Part shown: positions 27,273-36,019 of the stretch, one piece after another | Layout: each line of letters opens with the position of its first letter | Position numbering within the stretch: the stretch's first letter is position 1 | Assembly: GCA_019748055.1 (NCBI GenBank) | Contig: JAIEQC010000003.1 | Coordinates: 1-49,277, forward strand | Reading direction: 5' to 3' | Length of the DNA: 49,277 nucleotides | Origin: Caulobacteraceae bacterium | Lineage (GTDB): Bacteria > Pseudomonadota > Alphaproteobacteria > Caulobacterales > Caulobacteraceae | Translations under genes and position numbers: made by a program | The notes under the pieces: model-generated | Told to the model about the DNA's origin: nothing | Database searches by the model: none | The model's input: the letters and a program-made list of their open reading frames with translations, nothing else

Positions 27273-28609
27273 TGACCCAGACCTACGACCTGATCGTCCG
27301 CGGCGGCGAGGTGGCCAACCACGCCGGACGCGGCCCCGCCGACGTCGGCGTGCGCGACGGCAAGATCGCCTTCATCGGCGACCTGTCCCAGGCCTCGGCC
27401 GGAGAGGTGGTGGACGCGACCGGCCTCACCGTCCTGCCCGGGGTCATCGACACCCAGGTCCACTTCCGCGAGCCGGGGCTGGAGTGGAAGGAAGACCTCG
27501 AGACCGGCAGCCGCGCCGCGGCGCTGGGCGGCGTCGTCGCGGTGTTCGAGATGCCGAACACCAATCCGAACACCACCGATCCGGACACCCTGGCGGACAA
27601 GCTGGCCCGGGCCCGGGACCGGATGTGGACCGACCATGCCTTCTACGTCGGCGGCACCCACGCCAACGCCGACCATCTGAATGAGCTGGAGCGCCTGCCT
27701 GGCTGCTGCGGGGTCAAGGTCTTCATGGGCGCCTCGACCGGCGACCTTCTGATCGCCGACGACGACGGGGTGCGTCAGGTCCTGTCGAACGTGCGGCGCC
27801 GCGCGACCTTCCATTCCGAAGACGAATACCGCCTGGCGGAGCGCCGCGAACTGGCCCGCACCGGCGACTGGACCAGCCACCCGGAGGTCCGCGACGCCCA
27901 GTCCGCCATCCAGTCCACCGAACGCCTGGTCCGTCTGGCGCGAGAGACCGGCGCCCGCATCCATGTGCTGCACGTCTCGACGGCTCAGGAGATCGAATTC
28001 CTGGCGCACCACCGTGACGTCGCCACCGTCGAGGTCACGCCCCAGCACCTGACGATCGACGGGGACGAGGCCTACGAACGCCTCAAGGCCCTGGCCCAGA
28101 TGAACCCGCCGATCCGCAACCGTCCGCACATCGACGGCCTGTGGCGCGGCATCCGGCAGGGCGTGGTCGACGTCCTCGGTTCGGACCACGCTCCGCATAC
28201 GCTGGAGGAGAAGGCGCGACCCTATCCCGCCTCGCCGTCGGGCATGCCGGGCGTGCAGACGCTCGTGCCCGTGATGCTGACCCACGTGGCCGAGGGACGC
28301 ATGACGCTGGAACGGTTCATCGACCTGACCTCGGCCGGCGCCCAGCGCGTCTTCGGCACGGCCGGCAAGGGCCGCATGGCCGAGGGCTACGACGCCGACC
28401 TGACCCTGGTCGACCTGAACGCGCGGCGCACCATCACCCACGACCAGCAGGCCAGCCGCTGCGGCTGGACCCCTTTCGACGGCTTCGAGGCCAAGGGCTG
28501 GCCCATGGCCACGATCGTCCGCGGCCGTCAGGTCATGCGCGACGGCGAACTGCTCGGCACGGCCCACGGCCGTCCGGTGCGCTTCATGGAGACTCTCAGC
28601 GCGGGGTGA
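27272..28609 (+). CDS. pyrC: dihydroorotase (class I, PyrC/AllB-like amidohydrolase)
   Basis: This encodes 445 residues. The enzyme cyclises carbamoyl-aspartate to dihydroorotate in pyrimidine synthesis. Features are FREPG after the first metal motif, EMPNTNP, the lysine to be carboxylated in GVKVFMGASTG, FHSEDE, HVLHVSTAQE, and the catalytic Asp in LGSDHAPH. The first metal-binding element reads DTQVHFREPG, so the first His of the usual H-x-H is Gln. I recall the same substitution in a recognised dihydroorotase subgroup. ATG 27272 overlaps the GT9 stop. The last 14 bases overlap the convergent hydrolase. Confidence 0.9.
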   Translation: MTQTYDLIVRGGEVANHAGRGPADVGVRDGKIAFIGDLSQASAGEVVDATGLTVLPGVIDTQVHFREPGLEWKEDLETGSRAAALGGVVAVFEMPNTNPNTTDPDTLADKLARARDRMWTDHAFYVGGTHANADHLNELERLPGCCGVKVFMGASTGDLLIADDDGVRQVLSNVRRRATFHSEDEYRLAERRELARTGDWTSHPEVRDAQSAIQSTERLVRLARETGARIHVLHVSTAQEIEFLAHHRDVATVEVTPQHLTIDGDEAYERLKALAQMNPPIRNRPHIDGLWRGIRQGVVDVLGSDHAPHTLEEKARPYPASPSGMPGVQTLVPVMLTHVAEGRMTLERFIDLTSAGAQRVFGTAGKGRMAEGYDADLTLVDLNARRTITHDQQASRCGWTPFDGFEAKGWPMATIVRGRQVMRDGELLGTAHGRPVRFMETLSAG

Positions 28610-29534
28610 GGATGAACCCAGCCACGTCCTCGACCACCCCGTCCGCCAAAGGCAGGTCCGGATTTGAATAGGTCGCGAAGTTCGCCATGCGCTCGGCCGG
28701 CGAGACCTTCAGCAGATGGTTGACGCCGGCCCAGATCACCAGCGTCGCATTGGGCTGCGCAGTCTTGAGAGCCCGGGCGTCCACCACCGTCGTCTGGATG
28801 TCCGTCTCGCCCTGACCGATGAAGACCGGTCCGTCATAGGCCGCGATCAGCGCGGCGGGGTCCAGCCCCAGCAGGCCGATCAGGAAGGGCTGAACCGACG
28901 GTCGCAGCAGGGCTGCAAGTGCGGGCGGCGTGTCCGCCACCAGCTCGCCCGCCTCCAGCCGGGCCAAGGCCTCGAAGGTCTGCGTCCGCATCGGCTCCGG
29001 CAACTGCGTGCCCAACTGCTCCTCGAGGATCGCCCGCGGTCGTCGCCCCATGCCGGACAGCAGCACCAGGCCGCAGATCCCGTCCGGATTGCGCGCCGCC
29101 GCCAGCAGAGCCACGCCGGTCCCCTCGCTGTGCCCGATCAGCCAGACGCATTCCTGCCCGGTCCGCGTCCGCGTCTCCGCTGCGAAGGCCAGGGCGTCGT
29201 CCACCATGTGCTCGAACCGCAGGTCGGCTTCATTGCCCAACGCCGGGACGCTCTCGCCCGCACCACGCTTGTCGTACCGCACGGTCGCCACGCCGTGCTC
29301 CGCCAGCCCCTCGGCCAGCAGGCGATAGGAGCCCGCCGACACGCCAAGCGGGCTGTTGCCGTCTCGGTCCGTCGGGCCGGAACCGGCGATGATCACCGCC
29401 GCGGCGCGCGTCCCGCCTTCGGGCGTCAGCAGCGTCCCGTGCAGCGCCGCCAGCGGACTGGCGACCTGCACCGGGGTGGAGATCGGGTCGGTCAGGGTCA
29501 GGGTCAGGGCGGCGGCGAGGGCGAGCGACAGCAT
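28596..29534 (-). CDS. secreted alpha/beta hydrolase
   Basis: This encodes 312 residues with an N-terminal hydrophobic signal (LSLALAAALTLTLTDP). It shows the oxyanion/early element AAVIIAGSGPTDRDGNSP, YDKRGAGES, the nucleophile elbow GHSEGTG, a late Asp in GQGETDIQT and a His in AGVNHLLKVSP, so the catalytic triad appears complete. Related proteins are periplasmic or membrane-linked esterases or acyl hydrolases with unknown substrates. It follows the SdpI-like gene by 21 bases in the same direction and probably belongs to its operon. Confidence 0.9.
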   Translation of the reverse strand: MLSLALAAALTLTLTDPISTPVQVASPLAALHGTLLTPEGGTRAAAVIIAGSGPTDRDGNSPLGVSAGSYRLLAEGLAEHGVATVRYDKRGAGESVPALGNEADLRFEHMVDDALAFAAETRTRTGQECVWLIGHSEGTGVALLAAARNPDGICGLVLLSGMGRRPRAILEEQLGTQLPEPMRTQTFEALARLEAGELVADTPPALAALLRPSVQPFLIGLLGLDPAALIAAYDGPVFIGQGETDIQTTVVDARALKTAQPNATLVIWAGVNHLLKVSPAERMANFATYSNPDLPLADGVVEDVAGFILTPR

Positions 29535-29555
29535 GGCGGGCTCCTTTCGGGCAGA

Positions 29556-30227
29556 TCAGAATGGCTGGCGGTCGGGGTCCTTGTCCCAGACCCGCCAGCT
29601 CTCGAAGATCGAGGCGGCGGCGGCCAGCAGGATGGCCGCGATCACGATCTGGAAGGTCAGCGGCTGCGGGGCGAAGGGGGCCGCGACCAGCGTGGACAGG
29701 CCGATCAGGCTGAACAGGCGTCCCGCCAGCCGGTTGGAACGATCCCATGCCCGTCGACTCTTCAGAGCCCACGGAGTGCGAACGCCCGCGATCGGATTCG
29801 GCCCGACCCTTCCGACCACCGCGCCGATGAGCAGCAGCAACAGGCCGAGGCCCGCCGTGGGCGCCTCATCGGCGATGGTCGTCACTCCCATCACGCTCGC
29901 CGCCGTCGCCAGCACCGCGACGGCCGTCATGGCCACCAGGATCAGCAACTGTCCGGCGCGCAGGGCGCGCGCTCTCGAAGCATCTGCGGCGGCGCGTGCG
30001 GCGATGCCCATGCCCATGCCCAGCGCTGCGGTGAGGAAGGCGATAAGTCCAAGCATGAAGGCCACGGTCTCCCGCGTGCCGAAGGCGTCGACCGTGCCGT
30101 CCCAGCCATAGTGAACGGGCAGGCTGCGGGTCGGTCCCGCCAGAGCGATCCAGACGGCGGCGACAGCCATGCCTATGGCGGACAGTGCCGTGCCGACGTC
30201 AGCGGGATGGATGCGTCTGCCGCTCAT
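29556..30227 (-). CDS. SdpI-like (DUF1648/SdpI) membrane protein
   Basis: This encodes 223 residues with about six transmembrane helices. The N-terminal DUF1648-type part has SLPVHYGWDGTVDAFGTR. The C-terminal SdpI signature is NPIAGVRTPWALKSRRAWDR followed by SNRLAGRLF. In Bacillus subtilis SdpI gives immunity to the SdpC toxin and sequesters the ArsR-type repressor SdpR. The same repressor-membrane protein pairing is seen here, since the start overlaps the end of the ArsR gene by 29 bases. No SdpC-like toxin gene is visible nearby. Confidence 0.88.
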   Translation of the reverse strand: MSGRRIHPADVGTALSAIGMAVAAVWIALAGPTRSLPVHYGWDGTVDAFGTRETVAFMLGLIAFLTAALGMGMGIAARAAADASRARALRAGQLLILVAMTAVAVLATAASVMGVTTIADEAPTAGLGLLLLLIGAVVGRVGPNPIAGVRTPWALKSRRAWDRSNRLAGRLFSLIGLSTLVAAPFAPQPLTFQIVIAAILLAAAASIFESWRVWDKDPDRQPF

Positions 30228-30519
30228 CGGGGGCCTCCTTCGTCTCGGGCGCCAAGGCCCTGGCCGCCTCCAGCACGCCCAGCATGAAGGCCAGGCCTTC
30301 TTCCACGGCCGAGATCTCCAGCCGATATCGGATGGACGTGCCCTGCCGGTCGGGTGCGATCAGGTGGGCGGCCTTCAGTGCGTTCAGGTGCCCCGTGACC
30401 GTCGGCCAGCTCAGGTCGAAGGCCTCCGCGATCTCGCCGGACGTCATCGGCCCCGCGCGCAGCATCTCGATGATGCGGCGGCGCACCGGATGCGACAGGG
30501 CCTTGAACAGATCGTTCAT
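30199..30519 (-). CDS. ArsR family repressor (SdpR-like)
   Basis: This encodes a 106-residue winged-helix protein: MNDLFKALSHPVRRRIIEML, then the recognition region GEIAEAFDLSWPTVTGHLNALKAAHLI, and the wing QGTSIRYRLE. It lacks the Cys metal site of classical ArsR/SmtB sensors, as expected of the SdpR-type subgroup. It is the first gene of a three-gene unit with the SdpI-like protein and the hydrolase. A perfect palindrome just upstream is the likely autoregulatory operator. Confidence 0.92.
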   Translation of the reverse strand: MNDLFKALSHPVRRRIIEMLRAGPMTSGEIAEAFDLSWPTVTGHLNALKAAHLIAPDRQGTSIRYRLEISAVEEGLAFMLGVLEAARALAPETKEAPDERQTHPSR

Positions 30520-30527
30520 AGGGCGAA

Positions 30528-30554
30528 GCCTAATTAGGCAATCACCTAAGTCAA
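30528..30554 (-). promoter_or_regulatory. candidate promoter and operator of the ArsR-SdpI unit
   Basis: TTGACT (minus strand, 30554-30549) and a perfect 12-base palindrome GCCTAATTAGGC (30528-30539) lie directly upstream of the ArsR start. The palindrome covers the expected -10 region, so binding there would block transcription. The -35 touches the end of erpA's intergenic tail. Confidence 0.45.
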
Positions 30555-30555
30555 G

Positions 30556-30933
30556 TCAGATCGAGAAGCTGACGCCGCAGCCGCAGCTGCTGGCCGCGTT
30601 CGGATTGCGCACCACGAACTGCGCCCCGCCGATGTCGTCGACGAAATCCACCACCGATCCGACCAGGAAGGGCAGGGACACCGGATCGATCACCGCGGCC
30701 CGCCCATCGGTCTCGATCCGCAGGTCGTCGGCCTCGGCCGCCTCGACCAGCTCGAACCGGTACTGGAAGCCCGAGCACCCGCCGCCGTCGACCGCGACGC
30801 GCAGCATAAGATCGCGGCCCTGATCCGCCGACAGCTTGCCCAGCCGCGCCGCGGCGGCGGGAGTCAGGCTGACCTCCGGCCCGGCGGCCCGGCTTGCATC
30901 GACGCGGAATTCCATGGATTGGACGCTGCTCAC
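30556..30933 (-). CDS. erpA: iron-sulfur cluster insertion protein ErpA
   Basis: This encodes 125 residues from a GTG at 30933. An ATG at 30915 is also possible. It is an A-type carrier that delivers Fe-S clusters to apo-enzymes. The three ligand cysteines are present: GGGCSGFQY and the C-terminal SSCGCG. It also has LRVAVDGG and the family-typical DPVSLPFLVGSVVDFVDD. It is divergent from dgt across 62 bases. Confidence 0.95.
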   Translation of the reverse strand: MSSVQSMEFRVDASRAAGPEVSLTPAAAARLGKLSADQGRDLMLRVAVDGGGCSGFQYRFELVEAAEADDLRIETDGRAAVIDPVSLPFLVGSVVDFVDDIGGAQFVVRNPNAASSCGCGVSFSI

Positions 30934-30995
30934 GGCTGTCTATATGAGGCGCGGGCGGGCGTTCGGAAAGGCCCGCCGTCATCGGCGCAGACCCC

Positions 30996-32180
30996 TTGAG
31001 CACCTCAGACCGTCGCCTGGCCCCCTATGCCGAGACCGTGGCCGCCTCGCGCGGCCGTCTGGTCCCGGAGCCCATCAGCCGCACCCGCACCGCTTTCGCC
31101 CGCGACCGCGACCGCATCATCCACTGCACCGCCTTCCGCCGCCTGAAGGAAAAGACCCAGGTCTTCGTGGCGCACGAGGGGGATCACTACCGCACCCGCC
31201 TGACCCACTCGCTGGAGGTGGCCCAGATCGCGCGGTCGCTGGCCCATGCGCTGAAGCTGGACGTCGACCTGGCCGAGACCGTCGCCCTGGCGCACGATCT
31301 GGGCCACCCGCCCTTCGGCCACGCGGGCGAGGACGAGCTGCAGGCCTGCATGGCCGGGTTCGGCGGCTTCGATCACAACGTCCAGACCTTCCGCGTCGTC
31401 ACCAAGCTGGAAGAGCGCTATCCCGCCTTCAAGGGCCTGAACCTGTCGTGGGAAACGGTCGAGGCCGTGATCAAGCACAACGGCCCGATCGCCCACCGGC
31501 TGGACGAGCCCGCATGGGCGCCGATCCGCGAGTATCATCAGGCGTGGGACATGCGGCCCGGCGGCTTTGCCTCGCTGGAGGCCCAGGCCGCCGCCATCGC
31601 CGACGACATCGCCTACAACAACCACGACGTCGACGACGGGGTGCAGGCCGGCCTGCTGAGCCTCCCGGAACTGGAGACCGTGCCCCTGATCGGGCCGCAG
31701 CTGCTGGCCACGCGCCGCGACTGGCCCGATCTGGACGACCGCATGGTCCGGCTGGAGGCGGTGCGCCGCATGATCGGCGTCATGGTCGAGGACGTGCTGG
31801 CCGAAACCGAAGCGCGGCTGTCGGCGGACGGCATCGAGACGGTGGACGACGTCCGCGCGGCCAAACGCATGTTGGTCGCCTTCTCCGCCGACATGCAGGC
31901 CGATCTCGCCGTGCTGCGCAAACACCTGTTCGACCGGATGTACCGCCACTATCGCGTCAACCGCACGCGCAGCCAGGCGCGGCGCATCCTGTCGGAGATG
32001 TTCGCCCTGTTCATGGCCGAGCCCGACGTCATGCCCCCGGAATGGTCGGGCAAGGCGCTCGGCGGCGACGAGGCGAAGAAGGCCCGCGCCGTCTGCGACT
32101 ACATCGCCGGCATGACCGACCGTTATGCGATCGAGGAGCACAAACGGCTGTTCAGCCTCGATCTGGCCCTCGATCTGTGA
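30996..32180 (+). CDS. dgt: deoxyguanosinetriphosphate triphosphohydrolase-like protein
   Basis: This encodes 394 residues from a TTG at 30996. No ATG or GTG lies nearby in frame. It is an HD-domain enzyme that removes triphosphate from dNTPs. HD motifs are [31 protein letters not shown], and the later [15 protein letters not shown]. The N-terminal [29 protein letters not shown] identifies the dGTPase family. The length matches the short, non-E. coli type. Confidence 0.95.
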   Translation: MSTSDRRLAPYAETVAASRGRLVPEPISRTRTAFARDRDRIIHCTAFRRLKEKTQVFVAHEGDHYRTRLTHSLEVAQIARSLAHALKLDVDLAETVALAHDLGHPPFGHAGEDELQACMAGFGGFDHNVQTFRVVTKLEERYPAFKGLNLSWETVEAVIKHNGPIAHRLDEPAWAPIREYHQAWDMRPGGFASLEAQAAAIADDIAYNNHDVDDGVQAGLLSLPELETVPLIGPQLLATRRDWPDLDDRMVRLEAVRRMIGVMVEDVLAETEARLSADGIETVDDVRAAKRMLVAFSADMQADLAVLRKHLFDRMYRHYRVNRTRSQARRILSEMFALFMAEPDVMPPEWSGKALGGDEAKKARAVCDYIAGMTDRYAIEEHKRLFSLDLALDL

Positions 32181-32254
32181 TGCGAAAGCCGACCGCGCGG
32201 CGCTAGGATCAGGGCCCGCGCATTCGATTCGCCCGGAACGCCAGCGAGGCCGCC

Positions 32255-32959
32255 ATGTCGCACGAAGATCCGCACCGCCAGGACCGTGGGGCCTATACCC
32301 CGCCGACCGACGACGACCTGGCCTTCCGCCGCGGCGGCTACGACCCGCGCGGCCGCGCCGGCGGGGGAGGGGGCAAGGCGCCGCCGGTGACCCTGCTGGT
32401 CAGCGCCGGCGTCCTGCTGGTCCTGATCGTGGCGGTGATCCTGTACTACCGCGCCGGTCCGCGCGGCTCCGAGGACGCGCCGCCGACCGTCGGCACGCCC
32501 GTCGGCGACCTTAAGGTCGAGGCGCCCGCCGACGCCCAGCCGATCGACCCGGCCGAGGGAATAGACGTCTATGACGAGGCGGTCGCCCCCGACACGGCGC
32601 CCACCTATGCCCCGCCGCCGGAAACGGTGCGCCCGCGCCCGGAACCCAAGACCGAGATCCCGCCCCCGGCCAAGGAAACGCCGCCCGCCAAGACCGAGAC
32701 CCCGCCGCCCTCGGCCGGCGGTTCCGCCAGCGTCCAGATCGGCGCCTTCTCCACGCCCGGTCAGGCCGACCAGCAGTGGGCCGCGACCGTCGCTCGCTAT
32801 CCTCAGCTGACCGGCGGCGCCGGCAAGCGGGTGCAGGAAGTGACGTCGTCGGGCGGCTCGACTCTGTACCGGACGTCGATCACCGGCCTTTCGACCGAAA
32901 ACGCCCGCGCCCTGTGCGGCGGCATTCGCGCCGCCGGCGGCGACTGCATCGTCCGCTGA
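32255..32959 (+). CDS. SPOR domain protein, single-pass inner membrane
   Basis: This encodes 234 residues: a cytoplasmic charged N-terminus of about 40 residues, a transmembrane helix (VTLLVSAGVLLVLIVAVILYY), a long Pro/Glu-rich periplasmic linker, and a C-terminal SPOR domain starting SASVQIGAFSTPGQADQQW and ending GDCIVR. SPOR domains bind denuded peptidoglycan glycans at division sites, so a role in division or septal wall remodelling is likely. It lies just upstream of nagZ in the same direction. Confidence 0.9.
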   Translation: MSHEDPHRQDRGAYTPPTDDDLAFRRGGYDPRGRAGGGGGKAPPVTLLVSAGVLLVLIVAVILYYRAGPRGSEDAPPTVGTPVGDLKVEAPADAQPIDPAEGIDVYDEAVAPDTAPTYAPPPETVRPRPEPKTEIPPPAKETPPAKTETPPPSAGGSASVQIGAFSTPGQADQQWAATVARYPQLTGGAGKRVQEVTSSGGSTLYRTSITGLSTENARALCGGIRAAGGDCIVR

Positions 32960-32999
32960 GGTTCCCGCTGAGCCCGCGCGCCACTCCGGGGAGACGGTC

Positions 33000-34046
33000 A
33001 TGAGCACCGCCATGATCCTCGGCTGCGCCGGGACGGAGCTCGGGCGAGACGAGGCGGCCTTCTTCGCCGACGCGGATCCTTGGGGCTTCATCCTGTTCCG
33101 GCGCAACGTCGAGTCGCCTGAGCAGGTGCGGCGGCTCACCGACGCCCTGCGCGCGGCGGTGGGCCGGGATGCGCCGATCCTGATCGATCAGGAGGGCGGC
33201 CGGGTCCAGCGCATGGGCCCGCCGCACTGGCAGAAGTACCCGCCCGGCGAGGCCTATCTGAAGGCGACCAACGACCCGCTGGCGGCGCGTGAACTGGCGC
33301 GACTGGGCGCCCGGCTGATCGCGCACGATCTGAAGGCGGTAGGCGTCAATGTCGACTGCGTGCCGGTGCTGGACGTTCCCGTGCCCGGCGCCCACGACAT
33401 CATCGGCGACCGCGCCTATGCCCGCGATCCCGCGACGGTGACCCAGTTGGGTCGCGCGGCGGCCGAGGGCCTTCTGGCCGGCGGCGTCCTGCCGGTCATC
33501 AAGCACATGCCCGGCCACGGCCGCGCCTTCGCCGACAGCCACAAGGAGCTGCCGACCGTCCACGCCGACTTCGACACGCTGGACGCCTGGGACTTCGCGC
33601 CCTTCAAGGCCCTGTCGGACATGCCGATCGCCATGTCGGCCCACGTCGTCTTCACCGCCATCGACAAGAAGCGTCCGGCCACCACGTCGAAGAAGGCGGT
33701 GAAGCTGATGCGGGAGCATCTGGGTTTCCAGGGCCTGCTTCTGTCGGACGACCTGGTCATGAACGCCCTGTCGGGCACGCTGACCGAGCGGGCCGAGGCG
33801 GCGCTGAAGGCGGGCTGCGACGCCGTCGTCCACTGGAACGGCGACATGGCCGAGATGAAGCAGGTCGCCGCCGGCGTCGGCAAGGTGAAGGGCAAGGCGG
33901 CAAAGCGGGCGTCCGCCGCGCTGGCCCGCATCGTCCACACGCCCGAGCCTCTGGACGAGCGCGAGGCGCGGGAGCGCTTCGCCGCGATTCTGGCGGGCCG
34001 TCTGGACGCGGCCAAAGGTCCGGATGTCGGGGAGGCGCAGGCGTGA
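33000..34046 (+). CDS. nagZ: beta-N-acetylhexosaminidase NagZ
   Basis: This encodes 348 residues, glycoside hydrolase family 3. In the cytoplasm it removes GlcNAc from anhydro-muropeptides during wall recycling. It has DQEGGRVQRM, the GH3 motif KHMPGHGRAFADSHKELPT with its catalytic His, and the nucleophile Asp in LLLSDDLVMNAL. A GGGGAGACGGTC ribosome site precedes the ATG at 33000. Its stop overlaps the next gene's GTG. Confidence 0.95.
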   Translation: MSTAMILGCAGTELGRDEAAFFADADPWGFILFRRNVESPEQVRRLTDALRAAVGRDAPILIDQEGGRVQRMGPPHWQKYPPGEAYLKATNDPLAARELARLGARLIAHDLKAVGVNVDCVPVLDVPVPGAHDIIGDRAYARDPATVTQLGRAAAEGLLAGGVLPVIKHMPGHGRAFADSHKELPTVHADFDTLDAWDFAPFKALSDMPIAMSAHVVFTAIDKKRPATTSKKAVKLMREHLGFQGLLLSDDLVMNALSGTLTERAEAALKAGCDAVVHWNGDMAEMKQVAAGVGKVKGKAAKRASAALARIVHTPEPLDEREARERFAAILAGRLDAAKGPDVGEAQA

Positions 34047-34510
34047 AAGCGGCGTGGCTCCTTTTCGTGATCGCGGTCTTCGGCTCGCTCGGCGGCTGCG
34101 TGTCTTGCGAGGTGACCGGGAGCTGCCCGCCGGCGTCGAGTGCCTATGCGTCCATCAAGTCGTTGCCCCGTGAAGCCCAGGAACGTGCCCTTCTGAGCCT
34201 GCCCATCCCGGATCGTCTCGACGCCTATCATGACGCGTACACTCGGTCGGGGCATCCGCGCACGATCCTGACCGAGGCGTTCGTGGGTACGGGCGCGGAA
34301 GGCTTCGATCTCACGCTTGAGCGGATGACCGACCCGCGCTCGTTCATCGAGCATTTCTGGATCATCCAGGCGATGGGCCTGCGGCGGGAGATCGATGTCT
34401 GCGCCCCTCGATTCATGGTCCCGTTGGCCGCCAAGCTGGCGGAACATCACAAAGTCGATCCCGACCATCCGGTCGTTGTCGAGTTTGACGGCTGCGAGCT
34501 GGTGATTTGA
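34043..34510 (+). CDS. small lipoprotein between nagZ and scpA, unknown function
   Basis: This encodes 155 residues from a GTG at 34043 (GTGA overlap with nagZ). A lipoprotein signal ends at the lipobox LGGC (Cys19), soon followed by CEVTGSC. The mature part is a helical domain of about 125 residues with FIEHFWIIQAMG and a C-terminal acidic strand with a Cys (VVEFDGCELVI). I do not recognise a family. It is locked into the operon at both ends by four-base overlaps and is not part of the nagZ-scpA-scpB order I expect in this group. Confidence 0.75.
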   Translation: MKAAWLLFVIAVFGSLGGCVSCEVTGSCPPASSAYASIKSLPREAQERALLSLPIPDRLDAYHDAYTRSGHPRTILTEAFVGTGAEGFDLTLERMTDPRSFIEHFWIIQAMGLRREIDVCAPRFMVPLAAKLAEHHKVDPDHPVVVEFDGCELVI

Positions 34511-35334
34511 CCGAGGCCTTCCAGCCCAATCTGGACTTCACCGCCGTCGAGCAGGCCGACGCCGCCGACGCCTTCGTGGTCGATCTGGAAGGCTATGAAG
34601 GCCCGCTGCACGTGCTGCTGGCGCTGGCCCGCGCGCAGAAGGTCGACCTGCTGAAGCTGTCGATCACGACGCTTGCTGAACAGTATCTGGCCTTCGTGCA
34701 GGAGGCGCGGCGCAGGAATTTCGCGCTCGCCGCCGATTACCTTGTCATGGCCAGCTGGTTGGCCTTCCTGAAATCCAAGCTGCTGATCCCGCGCGCCGAA
34801 AAGGACAAGGACGGCGAGATTCCGGCCGAGGAGCTGGCCGCTGCCCTGGCCTTCCGCCTGCGGAAGCTGGAGGCCATGCGCAAGGCGGGCGAGACCCTGA
34901 CCCAGCGCCCGGTTCTGGGCCGCGAGGTCTTCACCCGCGGCGATCCCGAGGCGACAGTGATCATCCCGTCGGACCGGATCGACGCCGACCTGTACGGCCT
35001 GATGAGCGCCTACGTGTCCCAACGTCGGCGCGAGGCGCGGCGGCAGTACACGCCCGGCCAGCGCATCGAGGCCTTCCCGCTGGAGGCCGCCCGCGACTGG
35101 CTGCGTGCCCGCCTGCCGACCGTTCAGCAGTGGACGCCCCTGACCGCCGTCGCCCCCGACGCCGACCCGGACGACCCCGACGGCCCCAGCCGCGCCAGCT
35201 ATCTGGCCTCCACCCTGTCGGCCGGGCTGGAACTGGTGAAGGAGGGGGCAATGGACGTGCGGCAGGAGGCGATCTTCGCCGACCTCTACGTCAAGCGGCG
35301 CGGGCGCGGTCAGCCGCTGGAGCTGACGCCGTGA
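34507..35334 (+). CDS. scpA: segregation and condensation protein A (kleisin)
   Basis: This encodes 275 residues from a TTG at 34507, whose bases overlap the preceding TGA (TTGA). ScpA is the kleisin of the SMC-ScpAB condensin. It has the family N-terminus FVVDLEGYEGPLHVLLALARAQKVDLLKLSI and ADYLVMASWLAFLKSKLLIP, and a C-terminal winged-helix segment ending VKEGAMDVRQEAIFADLYVKRR. Its stop overlaps scpB (GTGA). Confidence 0.95.
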   Translation: MTEAFQPNLDFTAVEQADAADAFVVDLEGYEGPLHVLLALARAQKVDLLKLSITTLAEQYLAFVQEARRRNFALAADYLVMASWLAFLKSKLLIPRAEKDKDGEIPAEELAAALAFRLRKLEAMRKAGETLTQRPVLGREVFTRGDPEATVIIPSDRIDADLYGLMSAYVSQRRREARRQYTPGQRIEAFPLEAARDWLRARLPTVQQWTPLTAVAPDADPDDPDGPSRASYLASTLSAGLELVKEGAMDVRQEAIFADLYVKRRGRGQPLELTP

Positions 35335-35990
35335 CCGATCTGAAGTTCCGGCCCGACGAACTGGAGATCGAACGCCGGGTGGAGGCCCTGCTGTTCGCCG
35401 CCGCCGCGCCGCTGTCGGCCGCCGATCTGGCGCGCCGCCTGCCGGAGGGGGCGGACGTCACCGCCGCCCTGATGGCGCTGAAGGACCGCTATGGCGACCG
35501 GGGCGTCCGGCTGGAATGCGTCGCCGACCGCTGGCGTTTCGCCACGGCGCCCGACCTCGCCTTCCTGATGACCGAAGAGCGCGACGAGCCGCGCAAGTTG
35601 TCACGTGCCGCGCTGGAGACCCTGGCCATCATCGCCTATCACCAGCCCTGCACCCGCGCCGAGATCGAGAGCGTGAGGGGCGTCTCCTTGTCCAAGGGCA
35701 CGCTGGACCTGCTTCTCGAGATGGGCTTCGTCCGCCTGCGCGGGCGTCGGCGCACGCCGGGCCGCCCCGTCACCTACGGCACCGCCGATCGCTTCCTGGA
35801 GCATTTCGGACTGGCCAGCCTGGCCGACCTCCCGGGCCTGCAGGACATGAAGGCCGCTGGCCTGCTGGACTTCGCCATCCCCGCCGGGTTCGAAGTGCCT
35901 CAGCCGGGCGCCAGCGAGGATGGCGAGGACCTTCTGGACCTAGACGACGCCGCCCCGGAGTTCGCCCAGGACTTCGTACGGGAGGATTGA
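35331..35990 (+). CDS. scpB: segregation and condensation protein B
   Basis: This encodes 219 residues from the GTG at 35331 overlapping the scpA stop. It has two winged-helix domains: EIERRVEALLFAAAAPLS at the start, then KLSRAALETLAIIAYHQPCTRAEIESVRGV, GRRRTPGRPVTYGTADRFLEHFGLASLADLP and an acidic tail. It dimerises and binds ScpA in the SMC complex. The frame extends upstream only inside scpA. In Caulobacter relatives tatABC normally follows, but here the next gene is convergent and unrelated. Confidence 0.95.
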   Translation: MTDLKFRPDELEIERRVEALLFAAAAPLSAADLARRLPEGADVTAALMALKDRYGDRGVRLECVADRWRFATAPDLAFLMTEERDEPRKLSRAALETLAIIAYHQPCTRAEIESVRGVSLSKGTLDLLLEMGFVRLRGRRRTPGRPVTYGTADRFLEHFGLASLADLPGLQDMKAAGLLDFAIPAGFEVPQPGASEDGEDLLDLDDAAPEFAQDFVRED

Positions 35991-36019
35991 GCTCGCTTGC
36001 CTCGCCCGGCGGGAGAGGG

